From assembly GCA_020636675.1 (NCBI GenBank), contig JACJXK010000008.1, positions 1 through 64,000 on the forward strand: a stretch of DNA of 64,000 nucleotides, in the 5' to 3' direction. Position numbers and translations under genes: made by a program. Source of the DNA: Prevotellaceae bacterium. GTDB lineage: Bacteria; Bacteroidota; Bacteroidia; Bacteroidales; Paludibacteraceae. This document shows, one piece after another, positions 53,889-62,696 of the stretch; within the stretch, counting starts at the first letter, position 1, and every line of letters begins with the position of its first letter. Below the pieces are notes generated by a model. That model was not told the DNA's origin, ran no database searches, and saw only the letters and a program-made list of their open reading frames with translations.

Positions 53889-56426
53889 TTAGAAGTCTTG
53901 TTCAATAATCGTATTATTCTTCACCGTTTCTTTAATGAGTGGATTCAATTTGTCTTCCACGTCACTGATTCGGAGTTGAAGCATACTGCTTGTGACCGAC
54001 TTGTTCAGGTTCAATGTCACCTCAAACACACGGTTGTTCAAATTCTCCGCATCCGGGCTGTTTAGCTTCACCTCTTTATTTACCGTCACAGCTTCTTCGC
54101 CGCAATAGATGCAGCACGTAACGGTACGCTCCATAATGGTCATGCTAACCGCTTCTGTTTGGACCAATTGGAATTTCAACTGGCTGCTGACCATGTTAAG
54201 GTTATGATTCATCAGAGACACACCAACCTTATCTGTCTTATCCTTTCTTCTAAGCGTACTATGGATTACCGGGATAATTGTCTCTTGTAGGGTAGCTCCG
54301 CCATGTGCGAAATTATAACCTCCTTGTGCTGCAAGCCTGTTTGTCCCCATTGGGACAGAAACATATATTTTCTTTGAAGATTTCACGCCCGATACTCTAT
54401 CCAAAGGATATTTTGACATTCCATCGATATCGTCATCGCTTTCCGTAAGATAGTACCGGGTCTTTTTCTCAATAAATTCTTCTGTTATGGAGTGTTTGTC
54501 CTTATCTTCAAAGTTCATGTCGTTATAGATGAAACCATGGTCGGATGTGACGATCACATTAGTTACATTCCATGTAGCATGTAACCTGCGCACCAAAACG
54601 GTCAAATCTTCAATCGCAGTACGGCAAGAGCGGATCACATCAAATGGACTTTGAGAATGACCTGCTTCGTCTATGCTGTTATAAAACACATATACAAGAG
54701 GACGTTTGAAGATTTCTCTCACGGCAAGAGAATTTCCATTCATCACATCTTCGTAATTCACACAGACAGCCCCTTCACGATATTTGCTCACGTGGGCAGT
54801 CCTCTGTTCGGCAGTTGATAGCAGTTGTCCGTCGACCAACATATCCGTACCCTGTAATTCCAAGCTATGATGTGGTAACAATGCCGGCTTGCAATATTTT
54901 GTCTCGGTGGGAAGCATAGCGCGCATAGCAGAAAGGTGAGCTATATGCTTTTCCTTCGAAAGCTCCTGCATCAACTCTGCCGCAACCTCATAGCGTAGGG
55001 CATCACAAACGACCACAACCTTTTTGGTGTTTGCATCCAATTGGTTCTTAAAGAAATCCTCTTGGTGTATTAATGTAACCGCATCGAATTTCTCCTCCCG
55101 TTCGTTGACGCAAGTGAGCCATTCCAAATTCAATACATTCGCTATTTTAGCATAATCCAGATCAAGGTCTTTCTTTATGTTGCTTAACGACTGTTCTATA
55201 GGAACGTCTTTTGTCATTAATGTATGAAAAGCCTCTAACGAGCGGCGATAGAAGAGGTCTATCAAATAGAATTCGGTAGTATAACGTATGACATATTCAT
55301 CCGGTGTGTTGAGCTTCAAAGTGCCGATTGAACGTACTTTGTCGTAATATAGGGACATTTGCTCCGTAAAACGGAATGCGGTCTGAATGTCCGTATGGAG
55401 AGGGAGCTTCAGCCTAAGCTCCCTCATGCGCTCATTAACGCTGGCAGGGTCGGCTATAAGCCTGGTTTCAATGACCTGCTTCAAAATGGGCCAACAGAGC
55501 GTTTCCGTTACGTAGAAGTATTGGGCATCGATGCCATAGCATTCGATAATGGTTTCTTCTTTAATGTCTGATGCCAATGCAGCCAAGGCCTTCACAAACT
55601 TCTCGGCCAAAGCCTGGTCATGTGTCCCTGTCTCATAAACATTATTTATCTGGTCAAGTATTATGGCATTCGTGATTTTATATCCTTTGTAGTTGTCGGA
55701 CGGCACCGCGTCCAATAGCTGCGTGATCGAATTATATTTGATGCACTCCGCTACTGCCTTCATCTTTATTCCCGAATTAGGGTCATAGGAAACGCCATAC
55801 AATGTATTTAGTTTGTTGTTGACAGCTTTCTTCGCATCAATATTCTTATCCAACCTGAGAAAAAAATCCGTGCGCTTTTTGGTCTCGCTTTCTAATCCCA
55901 GAATGATCATACGGACTATGATTGTGTTCCATTCCAGCATTTTTTTCTCGCCCAAATAGGAAGACACGAAGGCTCTGCACACAACATCCTCACTAAACGT
56001 TTCGGCAGCGAAATGTCCGTTGAGGATATTGCTTACCTTCATGGTCATGATTTCTCCTATGTTTCGTTTAAGGAAAGAGGCATATTTCTGAGGAAGGTTG
56101 TATTGCTGCATGAAGCTAGCATAGTCGTCTTCCTTATATTCCATGTTGGCTTTAAGCATATCGAGAAGAGGGAAATTGAGCTGTTGCTCTTCCGTATGAG
56201 GGTAAGTTTCCTCGCCGAACAGAAGCACCACCTTCTTTTCTTTCCATTCATTCTCTATGGCATATTTGGTGTTGAACCATGCGCCATCAAACACATGATA
56301 GACATATCCATCATGCCACTGCGCGTCTTCCAACTCGGTGGCTATCATATTCATTGGGTCGAACACAAAAAGCACATGCAGCTGTGGATTGCGCTCAAAG
56401 TATATATATATTCTGTCTTGTACCAT
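53889..56426 (-). CDS. pglZ: BREX phosphatase-like protein PglZ (type A)
   Basis: An 845-residue alkaline-phosphatase-superfamily protein and a core component of BREX. The N-terminal domain starts VFDPMNMIATELEDA. The metal-binding phosphatase core is in the second half: VVVVCDALRYEVAAELM, VFYNSIDEAGHS, and NVIVTSDHGFIYND. The start MVQDRIYIYFERNP is standard for type A PglZ. It lies 16 bases upstream of brxL and is intact. Confidence 0.93.
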   Translation of the reverse strand: MVQDRIYIYFERNPQLHVLFVFDPMNMIATELEDAQWHDGYVYHVFDGAWFNTKYAIENEWKEKKVVLLFGEETYPHTEEQQLNFPLLDMLKANMEYKEDDYASFMQQYNLPQKYASFLKRNIGEIMTMKVSNILNGHFAAETFSEDVVCRAFVSSYLGEKKMLEWNTIIVRMIILGLESETKKRTDFFLRLDKNIDAKKAVNNKLNTLYGVSYDPNSGIKMKAVAECIKYNSITQLLDAVPSDNYKGYKITNAIILDQINNVYETGTHDQALAEKFVKALAALASDIKEETIIECYGIDAQYFYVTETLCWPILKQVIETRLIADPASVNERMRELRLKLPLHTDIQTAFRFTEQMSLYYDKVRSIGTLKLNTPDEYVIRYTTEFYLIDLFYRRSLEAFHTLMTKDVPIEQSLSNIKKDLDLDYAKIANVLNLEWLTCVNEREEKFDAVTLIHQEDFFKNQLDANTKKVVVVCDALRYEVAAELMQELSKEKHIAHLSAMRAMLPTETKYCKPALLPHHSLELQGTDMLVDGQLLSTAEQRTAHVSKYREGAVCVNYEDVMNGNSLAVREIFKRPLVYVFYNSIDEAGHSQSPFDVIRSCRTAIEDLTVLVRRLHATWNVTNVIVTSDHGFIYNDMNFEDKDKHSITEEFIEKKTRYYLTESDDDIDGMSKYPLDRVSGVKSSKKIYVSVPMGTNRLAAQGGYNFAHGGATLQETIIPVIHSTLRRKDKTDKVGVSLMNHNLNMVSSQLKFQLVQTEAVSMTIMERTVTCCIYCGEEAVTVNKEVKLNSPDAENLNNRVFEVTLNLNKSVTSSMLQLRISDVEDKLNPLIKETVKNNTIIEQDF

Positions 56427-56489
56427 TTAGTTTAATTTTCCTACAATAATCATTTGGACTTCGCCATAGAGAAAGCAACGTTCATTTTA

Positions 56490-56621
56490 TTAGCCTACAC
56501 GCTTAACTGCAGGTATTTCATATGCCTGTAGGTCTGCAAGGTAATTTGTGAATCTTTGTTCGCAGATTATCTCCATACCTTCTTTATTTATAGCGTATTC
56601 TATTGCTTCGAATAATTTCAT
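56490..56621 (-). CDS. Small ORF (43 residues) between pglX and pglZ
   Basis: ATG at 56621 preceded by AAAAAGGG, giving a 43-residue frame that starts MKLFEAIEYAINKEG and contains RFTNYLADLQAYEIPA, ending RVG. The pattern resembles the first helices of a domain that occurs in many larger Bacteroidetes proteins (a leading helix, then NxLxDxxAxE-P-A). It could be a truncated relic or a true small protein. It lies in the 206-base gap between the pglX 3' part and pglZ. Confidence 0.5.
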   Translation of the reverse strand: MKLFEAIEYAINKEGMEIICEQRFTNYLADLQAYEIPAVKRVG

Positions 56622-56632
56622 ACCCTTTTTAT

Positions 56633-57379
56633 TTATTTCAATTTTGCCAGCACGTCGCCATATTTGGCATAGTTGACCACTACCCCATCATCGAGGTCGA
56701 AGCCGGTGATGTTGGTGTCTTCGGCTACCACTTGCAGGCGTTCGTGATACTCCCGGCACTCCTCTATGGTCTTTTGGAGCGCTGTGAGCTGACGTGTCTC
56801 TGCCGTGCTGAGTGACGATGCGCGACTCTCCAGGTCGTTCAGCCGCGCCTGCAACTGCTCTATATAAGGGAGCAGATATTTGCTGCGTACCTGCTCTGCC
56901 GTATAGGGAGTCATGCGGTGCATATAGGTGATGCAATTGAATGCACCTTTTTTGCTGCTGAAAAGCCAGTAAATGGGGCGGTTCTGGTACATCCGTTTAT
57001 GGTCTTTCCAGAAGTCTTTCATCACATATTGCTCTATAGTCATGCCAAGGCATTTCTCCATATAGTTCAAGTTTCCGGTTAGGGAATCCTCTCCAAAGGA
57101 GATGCGCACGAAGTCTGCTATCCTACGGCACAGATTATCATCGAAAGGACAACCTGCGGGCAGAATAGGGATGATGGCATCATCATCTATATGTATTGTT
57201 TCGTTACCGAATGTATATGGCGCCAGTTCATCATCTGTTGGCTGTGGATGTGCGATGTGAAGTCCCGGCTTATCAAGGCGATAACGTCCCATCCACACGC
57301 CTACGGCATAGCTGATGAGCTGTTTTATTATCACATCATCATGCCATTTTATCTTTTCGTTATTGTTACTTATATTCAT
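56633..57379 (-). pseudogene. pglX: pglX, C-terminal part
   Basis: A 248-residue open frame that corresponds to the end of PglX: IIKQLISYAVGVWMGRYRLDKPGLHIAHP near the start, then DDNLCRRIADFVRISFGEDSLTGNL, FWKDHKRMYQNRPIYWLFSSKKGAFNCI, and a C-terminal helical RLNDLESRASSLSTAETRQL segment. In intact PglX this follows the target-recognition region without a break. Here a DUF1016 gene (57399-58448) separates it from the rest. It has its own ATG (MNISNNNEK). A separately translated half-protein is conceivable but would lack a functional partner, because the middle part has decayed. Confidence 0.82.
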
Positions 57380-57398
57380 TACCTTATCTTTTTATTCA

Positions 57399-58448
57399 TC
57401 ATTCATCTTTGCTACCTGCCAATTCCTTCACTTCATTGATTTGTGCAATGAGTTGTTCGGATGAAGGCAGATAGAGCTTGTATTTACTAGCCAATATTGT
57501 CTTATTATCTTCCGGCAACGCCATACGTACTGCCGTATCATTCTTTTCGGTACACAGTAAAATTCCTATCGTAGGATTCTCGTCAGCCATTTTTTCGCAG
57601 CGGTCATAATAATTCACATAGAGTTGAAGCTGACCTAAATCACCATGTGTAAGTTTATGGTTTTTTATTTCAATGACAGTGAAGCATCTTAACAAACGAT
57701 TATAGAACACAAGATCTGCAAAGTATTCATCATCCTCTACTAATATACGTTTCTGTCGAGCCACGAATGAGAATCCTTTGCCCATTTCAAGTAAGAAGTC
57801 GGCGATATGAGTAATGATAGCACTTTCAAGGTCTTTTTCATAATAAGCAGCCTTGCGTTCCAAACCTAGAAATTCAAGATACATAGGATCTTTTATTATT
57901 TCAGTGGGTGATTCAGGTATGCGCTCGCCTCGAGCCACGGCAAGAACTGCATCCCTATCGTTACTCAATAACAAACGTTCATAGAGTTGTGAGTTAATCT
58001 GACGTTCAAGTTCTCTGCCATTCCATAAATTATTGACAGCCTCAAGTTCGTAATATTCTCGTTTGTCAGTGTCGGATATTTGGATTAGCATCCTATATTG
58101 ACTCCAATTCAATTGTGAACGCAGTGTGTTCACAATTGGATAAGCCAAATAAAACTGTCTACAAAATGCCAACTGACGTGATGAGAAGCCACTTCCATAT
58201 TCCGGTTCTATTTCTTTCGCCAGCTTACGCAGCAAATATGTCCCATAGTCAGCACGCTCTTTGCCCTGCTGTTCTTCTTCAAAGATTCGTTGTCCCAAAT
58301 GCCAATACATCTGCACCCGATATGAATCGACACTTCGCACCGCACCAGCTCGTGCCTTGTCGATAATGCTTCGAATCTCGATTATAAACGATTTCGTCAA
58401 TTCATTTTTATTAATATCATTGCTCATCATGGTTCTCTTTTTAGTCAT
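57399..58448 (-). CDS. DUF1016 (YhcG) PD-(D/E)xK nuclease-family protein, copy 2, inserted within pglX
   Basis: A 349-residue protein. The DUF1016 N-terminal domain shows VDSYRVQMYWHLGQRIFEEEQQGKERADYGTYLLRKLA. The C-terminal nuclease core shows YFADLVFYNRLLRCFTVIEIKNHKL (D...ExK). The frame is complete, 17 bases after the stop of the upstream pglX piece and 19 bases before the start of the next. The Met codons at 58430-58427 are alternative starts. It differs clearly from copy 1 (45372-46541), so it is not a recent duplicate. Confidence 0.87.
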   Translation of the reverse strand: MTKKRTMMSNDINKNELTKSFIIEIRSIIDKARAGAVRSVDSYRVQMYWHLGQRIFEEEQQGKERADYGTYLLRKLAKEIEPEYGSGFSSRQLAFCRQFYLAYPIVNTLRSQLNWSQYRMLIQISDTDKREYYELEAVNNLWNGRELERQINSQLYERLLLSNDRDAVLAVARGERIPESPTEIIKDPMYLEFLGLERKAAYYEKDLESAIITHIADFLLEMGKGFSFVARQKRILVEDDEYFADLVFYNRLLRCFTVIEIKNHKLTHGDLGQLQLYVNYYDRCEKMADENPTIGILLCTEKNDTAVRMALPEDNKTILASKYKLYLPSSEQLIAQINEVKELAGSKDE

Positions 58449-58465
58449 TAAATCTAACTTAACTC

Positions 58466-59470
58466 TTATTCAAGTGGGCTTGATGTCTGCTCTCGCTCAA
58501 TCGAGATTTCTCCTTGTTGCAAAATGGTAATTTCTTCTAATGGAACATCGGGAGTGAGTTCATCTTGCAAGCCGTAGATTTCGATGAATTGACGGTTAAG
58601 TTCTTCTTCATTGGCATGGAGCTGCATGAAGTTATCTTCCCAACGTTTTTTATATTCATTTACTAAACTTGATATTTCAAATACTTTTTCAGATTCTCCT
58701 TCTTTGAGAGATTGATTCCTTAATGAAATTAGTTCATTGGTTTTGAAATCCCAACTTGTTTCGTGGGCGTCCCAATCTGCACGGGAGATGGAAATATTTT
58801 GTTGAACAATATATCAAATCATTATTTGAGTTTGATTCTAATAATAAATCTTAATTTTTTTAATTAATCCATTAGAAATGCAATGTTGGATTTATAATAA
58901 GGAAATAATTTTTTGCAATTTTGAATTAATAAATAAGAATAAATATATAATGGATTCCATCAACACAATAGCATATATTGATGGCATTATTAAATATAAA
59001 TCCAGTTGGGATAATATCTAAATTAAGAAAAATTACCACTTGAAGATATATTGTAGACCAAGAAATATATTTTTTAAAATATAAGATTCGATCAGGTCTT
59101 CAAAAATGATTTCCGTATTTATTATATTCCAAAGTTTTTTTTATATTTCAAAACCATTATTTTTCCCAATTTATACTATTCTTGATTACCATACCATTTC
59201 TAAATTGTTCCTCCTTTATTATATGGAAACCATTTTTTTTATCACATCCGTTGATTTATGAGATTGAAATTCCGTCAAACCTATTTCTTAATACTTTTTC
59301 AGACCACTATCTCAGAAATCTTATTTTCCTGTTTGATATACCTTTTGAGGGTTTGAGCAATACCGCGATTCTTTAAATCAAAATCATCAATCAATACTTT
59401 TCACTTACCCAATACCCAATCAGGCATCCCGGAATCTTCTCAAAATTCTTTTGAGATACGTTTGGATAAT
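58466..59470 (-). pseudogene. pglX: pglX, decayed target-recognition region
   Basis: This AT-rich stretch encodes recognisable PglX pieces in shifting frames with stops. After the frameshift near 59470 come NFEKIPGCLIGYWVSEKY (about 59450-59394, then stop), WFPYNKGG and KWYGNQE with in-frame stops between (about 59235-59180), then PTGFIFNNAINICYCVDGIHY. An intact part then runs from about 58810 to TAA at 58466-58468: NISISRADWDAHETSWDF, WEDNFMQLHANEEELNRQFIEIYGLQDEL. The small plus-strand frame at 59182-59376 is an accident of this region. Confidence 0.85.
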
Positions 59471-61333
59471 AGATTTTGTTGCCTTGCTCGGAGTAAGGTA
59501 AACATACGTTACTTTGTCAGCGCAGTTCTTCCCAACCACCAATCGGAAGTATGAAGCACAATGATTTGGCATTTGTTTGCTAATCACAAAGGCTGTATTC
59601 TGCACCACTTCACCACTCAGTTCATCGAATGTGCGTGGTCCAAGATGCAACATATTATCAATACTGTAATTATCTAGCAATGCCTTGCGCAGCTTCTCGA
59701 ACGAAGAGAGGAACATCCATGAGTGCATATTTATCATGCCATACTTGCCATTCTCTTGGAGCTTATCAATAGCAAGAAGCATAAAAACAGAGAACAAGTC
59801 CGCTTTACCTTCCTCATAATTATCCTTCACGTACTTGCTCAGTTCACTATTCATATTACCACCACCCATATATGGAGGGTTCATAACAAGTGCAGAGTAT
59901 TTCTGCGTCAGCGTAAGAATCAGCTCCATGGCAGGGATGCTATCCTGTACCAATTGCGGCACAAAACTTTGCTTCTTCCAATAATCTACAGCCTGTACCA
60001 ATGCAAAGAGAGTGCTTTCAGATATATCAAACTTCATGATAGAGCCAAGACTGTCGGCATCCTTCATCAGCTTGAAAGCCGATTCAATCTCTTCGGTTAT
60101 CTGCTTGGTCTCTGCCCCTTGGAAGAGTTCATGGATAATGCGAGTTACAGAGTCATCGGCTTCTTCATCAAGAGGTTTCGGCATAGTGAGAACGTGTGGC
60201 AACACGTGAGCATCTACAAAGCTGCTATCTTTTTGGCAAGCCTTAATCATCAAAGCAAATGTGGCAAGTTGCTTTGCACGATTATCGAGGTCAATGCCTG
60301 TCAGGTTATGAGCAAAGATATTCTCAATAGCCTCGTTACGAGTATAGCCTTCGTATATATAAAGGTCGTAAAGAATATCGAAACATTCGTTCAAAATATG
60401 TCCCGACCCACAGGCTAAATCTGCCACTTTTAGGTCGGTCAGCTCGTTGTAACGATATATATTCTCACCCGCTTGTTTTTCTTGGTCAACCAAGTATTGC
60501 CATTTATCTTTGAAAGGATTTGGACCGGGATTATTGTCTAGGAAGATGCGACCCACCGTGTTTTGCACCATGTACTTCACAATCCAGTTGGGTGTGAATA
60601 TCTGTGTGGCGGCAGGAATCTCATCCGCTTCAAACTTGCCTTTCTTTGCAAAGACTTCGTCCTTACGCTCAGAGATATAGAACTGGTAAAGCCAGCCAAT
60701 GAGTTCGGGGCTATGGAAATCTTCGTCGGTGATAAATTCAGTATGGTTAATCATATCCACAAAACCACCCTCAGCAAGGATGTTTTGAGGTAGAAGTAGC
60801 TCTGTGTAATCAGCAAGAGTTCCGAAGCAAGCCTGCATGATAGGATTAGCATGGCACCATGCCGATATAAGCAGAGCGAACTGCTCAGTGACTTTTGTGT
60901 CGTCATCAAGCAGTTCCATAAGGTGAGTGCGAGTTTCCTCAGGCATCTGAGGCATACGGTTCATTCGAGCCTCATCCACAATGCGAGGTGTTCGGGCAGA
61001 GTTGGTATATACCAATACAGGCTCACACAGTCCGTTCTTTTGCATGATGCGTATAGCCATCAAGCGATTGAACCATGTATAGGCTGCTTCCTCATACACT
61101 TCTTGAATACCTTTTTGCTGTACACGATGATAGAGTGCCATCCATTGACGATAGAATCCTTCTGTCTGGAGTTCACCTTTCCAAAGTGAACCTCCCTGCA
61201 TAAGTTGTGGCATCATGCTTTCCGCCACATTGCCTTTGGCATCAAAGCCAAGAGTTGTAATCTTGGCAGCAATGCCTCGTTTTAATATATTTCGAGCTTC
61301 GCAAGCGAATTTCTTTATCTGATTAGTATTCAT
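59420..61333 (-). pseudogene. pglX: pglX, N-terminal methyltransferase part (frameshifted)
   Basis: The 637-residue open frame is the first half of the BREX adenine-specific DNA methyltransferase. SAM motif I DLACGSGHIL is at residues 305-314 and the catalytic NPPY at 485-488. A helical N-terminus precedes these. The frame ends in an out-of-register tail (LKRILRRFRDA) because of a frameshift at about 59470, after which homology continues in another frame. The catalytic domain alone, without target recognition, is not expected to modify BREX sites. It starts 8 bases after the AlbA_2 gene stops. Confidence 0.88.
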
Positions 61334-61341
61334 CTTATTTA

Positions 61342-62688
61342 TTACTTATTTTTCAATTTTTCCCAATGCCCACCATTATCGGGACCAACACGTTTTATTA
61401 TATTTAAAGCCTGTAGCTTATTCATATTATTCACAATATGACGTTTTGATATTCCAATAATAACAGACAATTCTTCTTGTGTGACATAGGGATTCGTCTT
61501 TATTTCATCAAGTATTTTCTGTTGATTTTCAGTGACCTTTTCAGTGACCTTTTCAGTGACCTTTTCAGTGACCTTTTCAGTTGCAATCTCCAAAGCATCA
61601 AACCGCAACATTATATCATGTGGTCTTGCATCATAGACAGGCATAGGTGAGCCATATTCCTTACAAATACGACATATCTTCTCAATACCTCTGCCCCACG
61701 CCTCGATATATCCTGCACGATAAAAAGTCTTTGCAATATCCGGATTATGAGGAATGGAACGATGTTTTGCCATCAATGTTTCCGCGGTCCAGCCATCTTC
61801 CAGAATACAGTTGTTGGATATATATAGTTTATCCTCGTATACACATATCTGGATCGGATTACTTGCCGACCAATCAGAATGAATAAGAGCATTGAACAGA
61901 GCTTCTCTCACAGCCAGTTTAGGAAACGGATATGTTTCTACCCGGGTTACATTCTCATAAGTGATGTATGCCTTGAGATACTTCAGATATAACAATTCAA
62001 GTACCGTGTCTGCCTGATGGATAAGTGAGCCATGCACCTCATCCACATAAAGGATATCGGCATCATTCTCAAACATAGCTATTTTCGTAAAACAACCTGT
62101 GATCATCTTTTCAGGATTGGGATGGAACAATAACACCGCAGCACGTTTTAACTTGCCATTGGAATAGAGATTCAAACGCTCCAGTAATTCATTGTCAGTA
62201 CAATTTAAATCTTCTTCAGTCATACGCTTATTGCGAAGGGCCTCCCGACGGAAAATTTTAAAAATCAACGGATCAAGATCATCAAATGTAATGTTATCTA
62301 CAGGGATAGAATCCCACTTCAATCCTGTCTTTTTCAGAAGGAACTGAGTAAGAGCGATGCCTTGCAGCTGTTGTTTTGTACTGCCCGAACGAATATGATA
62401 TTCACCTTTATAACTGACAGGATAACTACTGGCATCCACACAGATTTCTATATATGATTTTCCTTCATGTTCATGCAGATTAACATCCACTATGATACCG
62501 AACACATCACGCACCTTGTTAGGAATATCCTCAGATAGTTTATGGGCATTTTCCACTCCACAAATATCACCATTGTCCTTGATGCCGATGTATAGTTTTC
62601 CCCCTTGCGCATTAGCAAAGCCACATATCCATTTCAGATACTCATCACGCCAGGATTCTTTATATTCAATATTCTGGTTTTCCATCAA
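61342..62688 (-). CDS. AlbA_2/Schlafen-type ATP-binding protein within the BREX locus
   Basis: A 448-residue protein. The N-terminal AlbA_2 (Schlafen-like) domain has NIEYKESWRDEYLKWICGFANAQGGKLYIGI. The middle contains a RecG-like ATP-binding core with FPKLAVREALFNALIHSDW and GYIEAWGRGIEKI. The C-terminus is a winged helix (TQEELSVIIGISKRHIVNNMNKL) for DNA binding. A TEKV repeat coded by a 12-base tandem repeat joins them. Such proteins are often transcription regulators. It lies 8 bases after brxC and 8 bases before pglX, so it is in the same operon and may control it. Confidence 0.87.
   Translation of the reverse strand: MMENQNIEYKESWRDEYLKWICGFANAQGGKLYIGIKDNGDICGVENAHKLSEDIPNKVRDVFGIIVDVNLHEHEGKSYIEICVDASSYPVSYKGEYHIRSGSTKQQLQGIALTQFLLKKTGLKWDSIPVDNITFDDLDPLIFKIFRREALRNKRMTEEDLNCTDNELLERLNLYSNGKLKRAAVLLFHPNPEKMITGCFTKIAMFENDADILYVDEVHGSLIHQADTVLELLYLKYLKAYITYENVTRVETYPFPKLAVREALFNALIHSDWSASNPIQICVYEDKLYISNNCILEDGWTAETLMAKHRSIPHNPDIAKTFYRAGYIEAWGRGIEKICRICKEYGSPMPVYDARPHDIMLRFDALEIATEKVTEKVTEKVTEKVTENQQKILDEIKTNPYVTQEELSVIIGISKRHIVNNMNKLQALNIIKRVGPDNGGHWEKLKNK
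61526..61580 (-). repeat. 12-base tandem repeat within the AlbA_2 gene
   Basis: 4.6 copies of TTTTCAGTGACC (plus strand) encode the TEKV repeat in the linker before the winged helix. The unit is a multiple of three, so changes in copy number would alter linker length without shifting the frame. Confidence 0.92.
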
Positions 62689-62696
62689 TTTTCCTC

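Noticed and set aside
59182..59376. 64-codon plus-strand frame in the AT-rich gap
   Set aside because: The minus strand here encodes recognisable pieces of PglX, so this frame is a chance product of decayed sequence.
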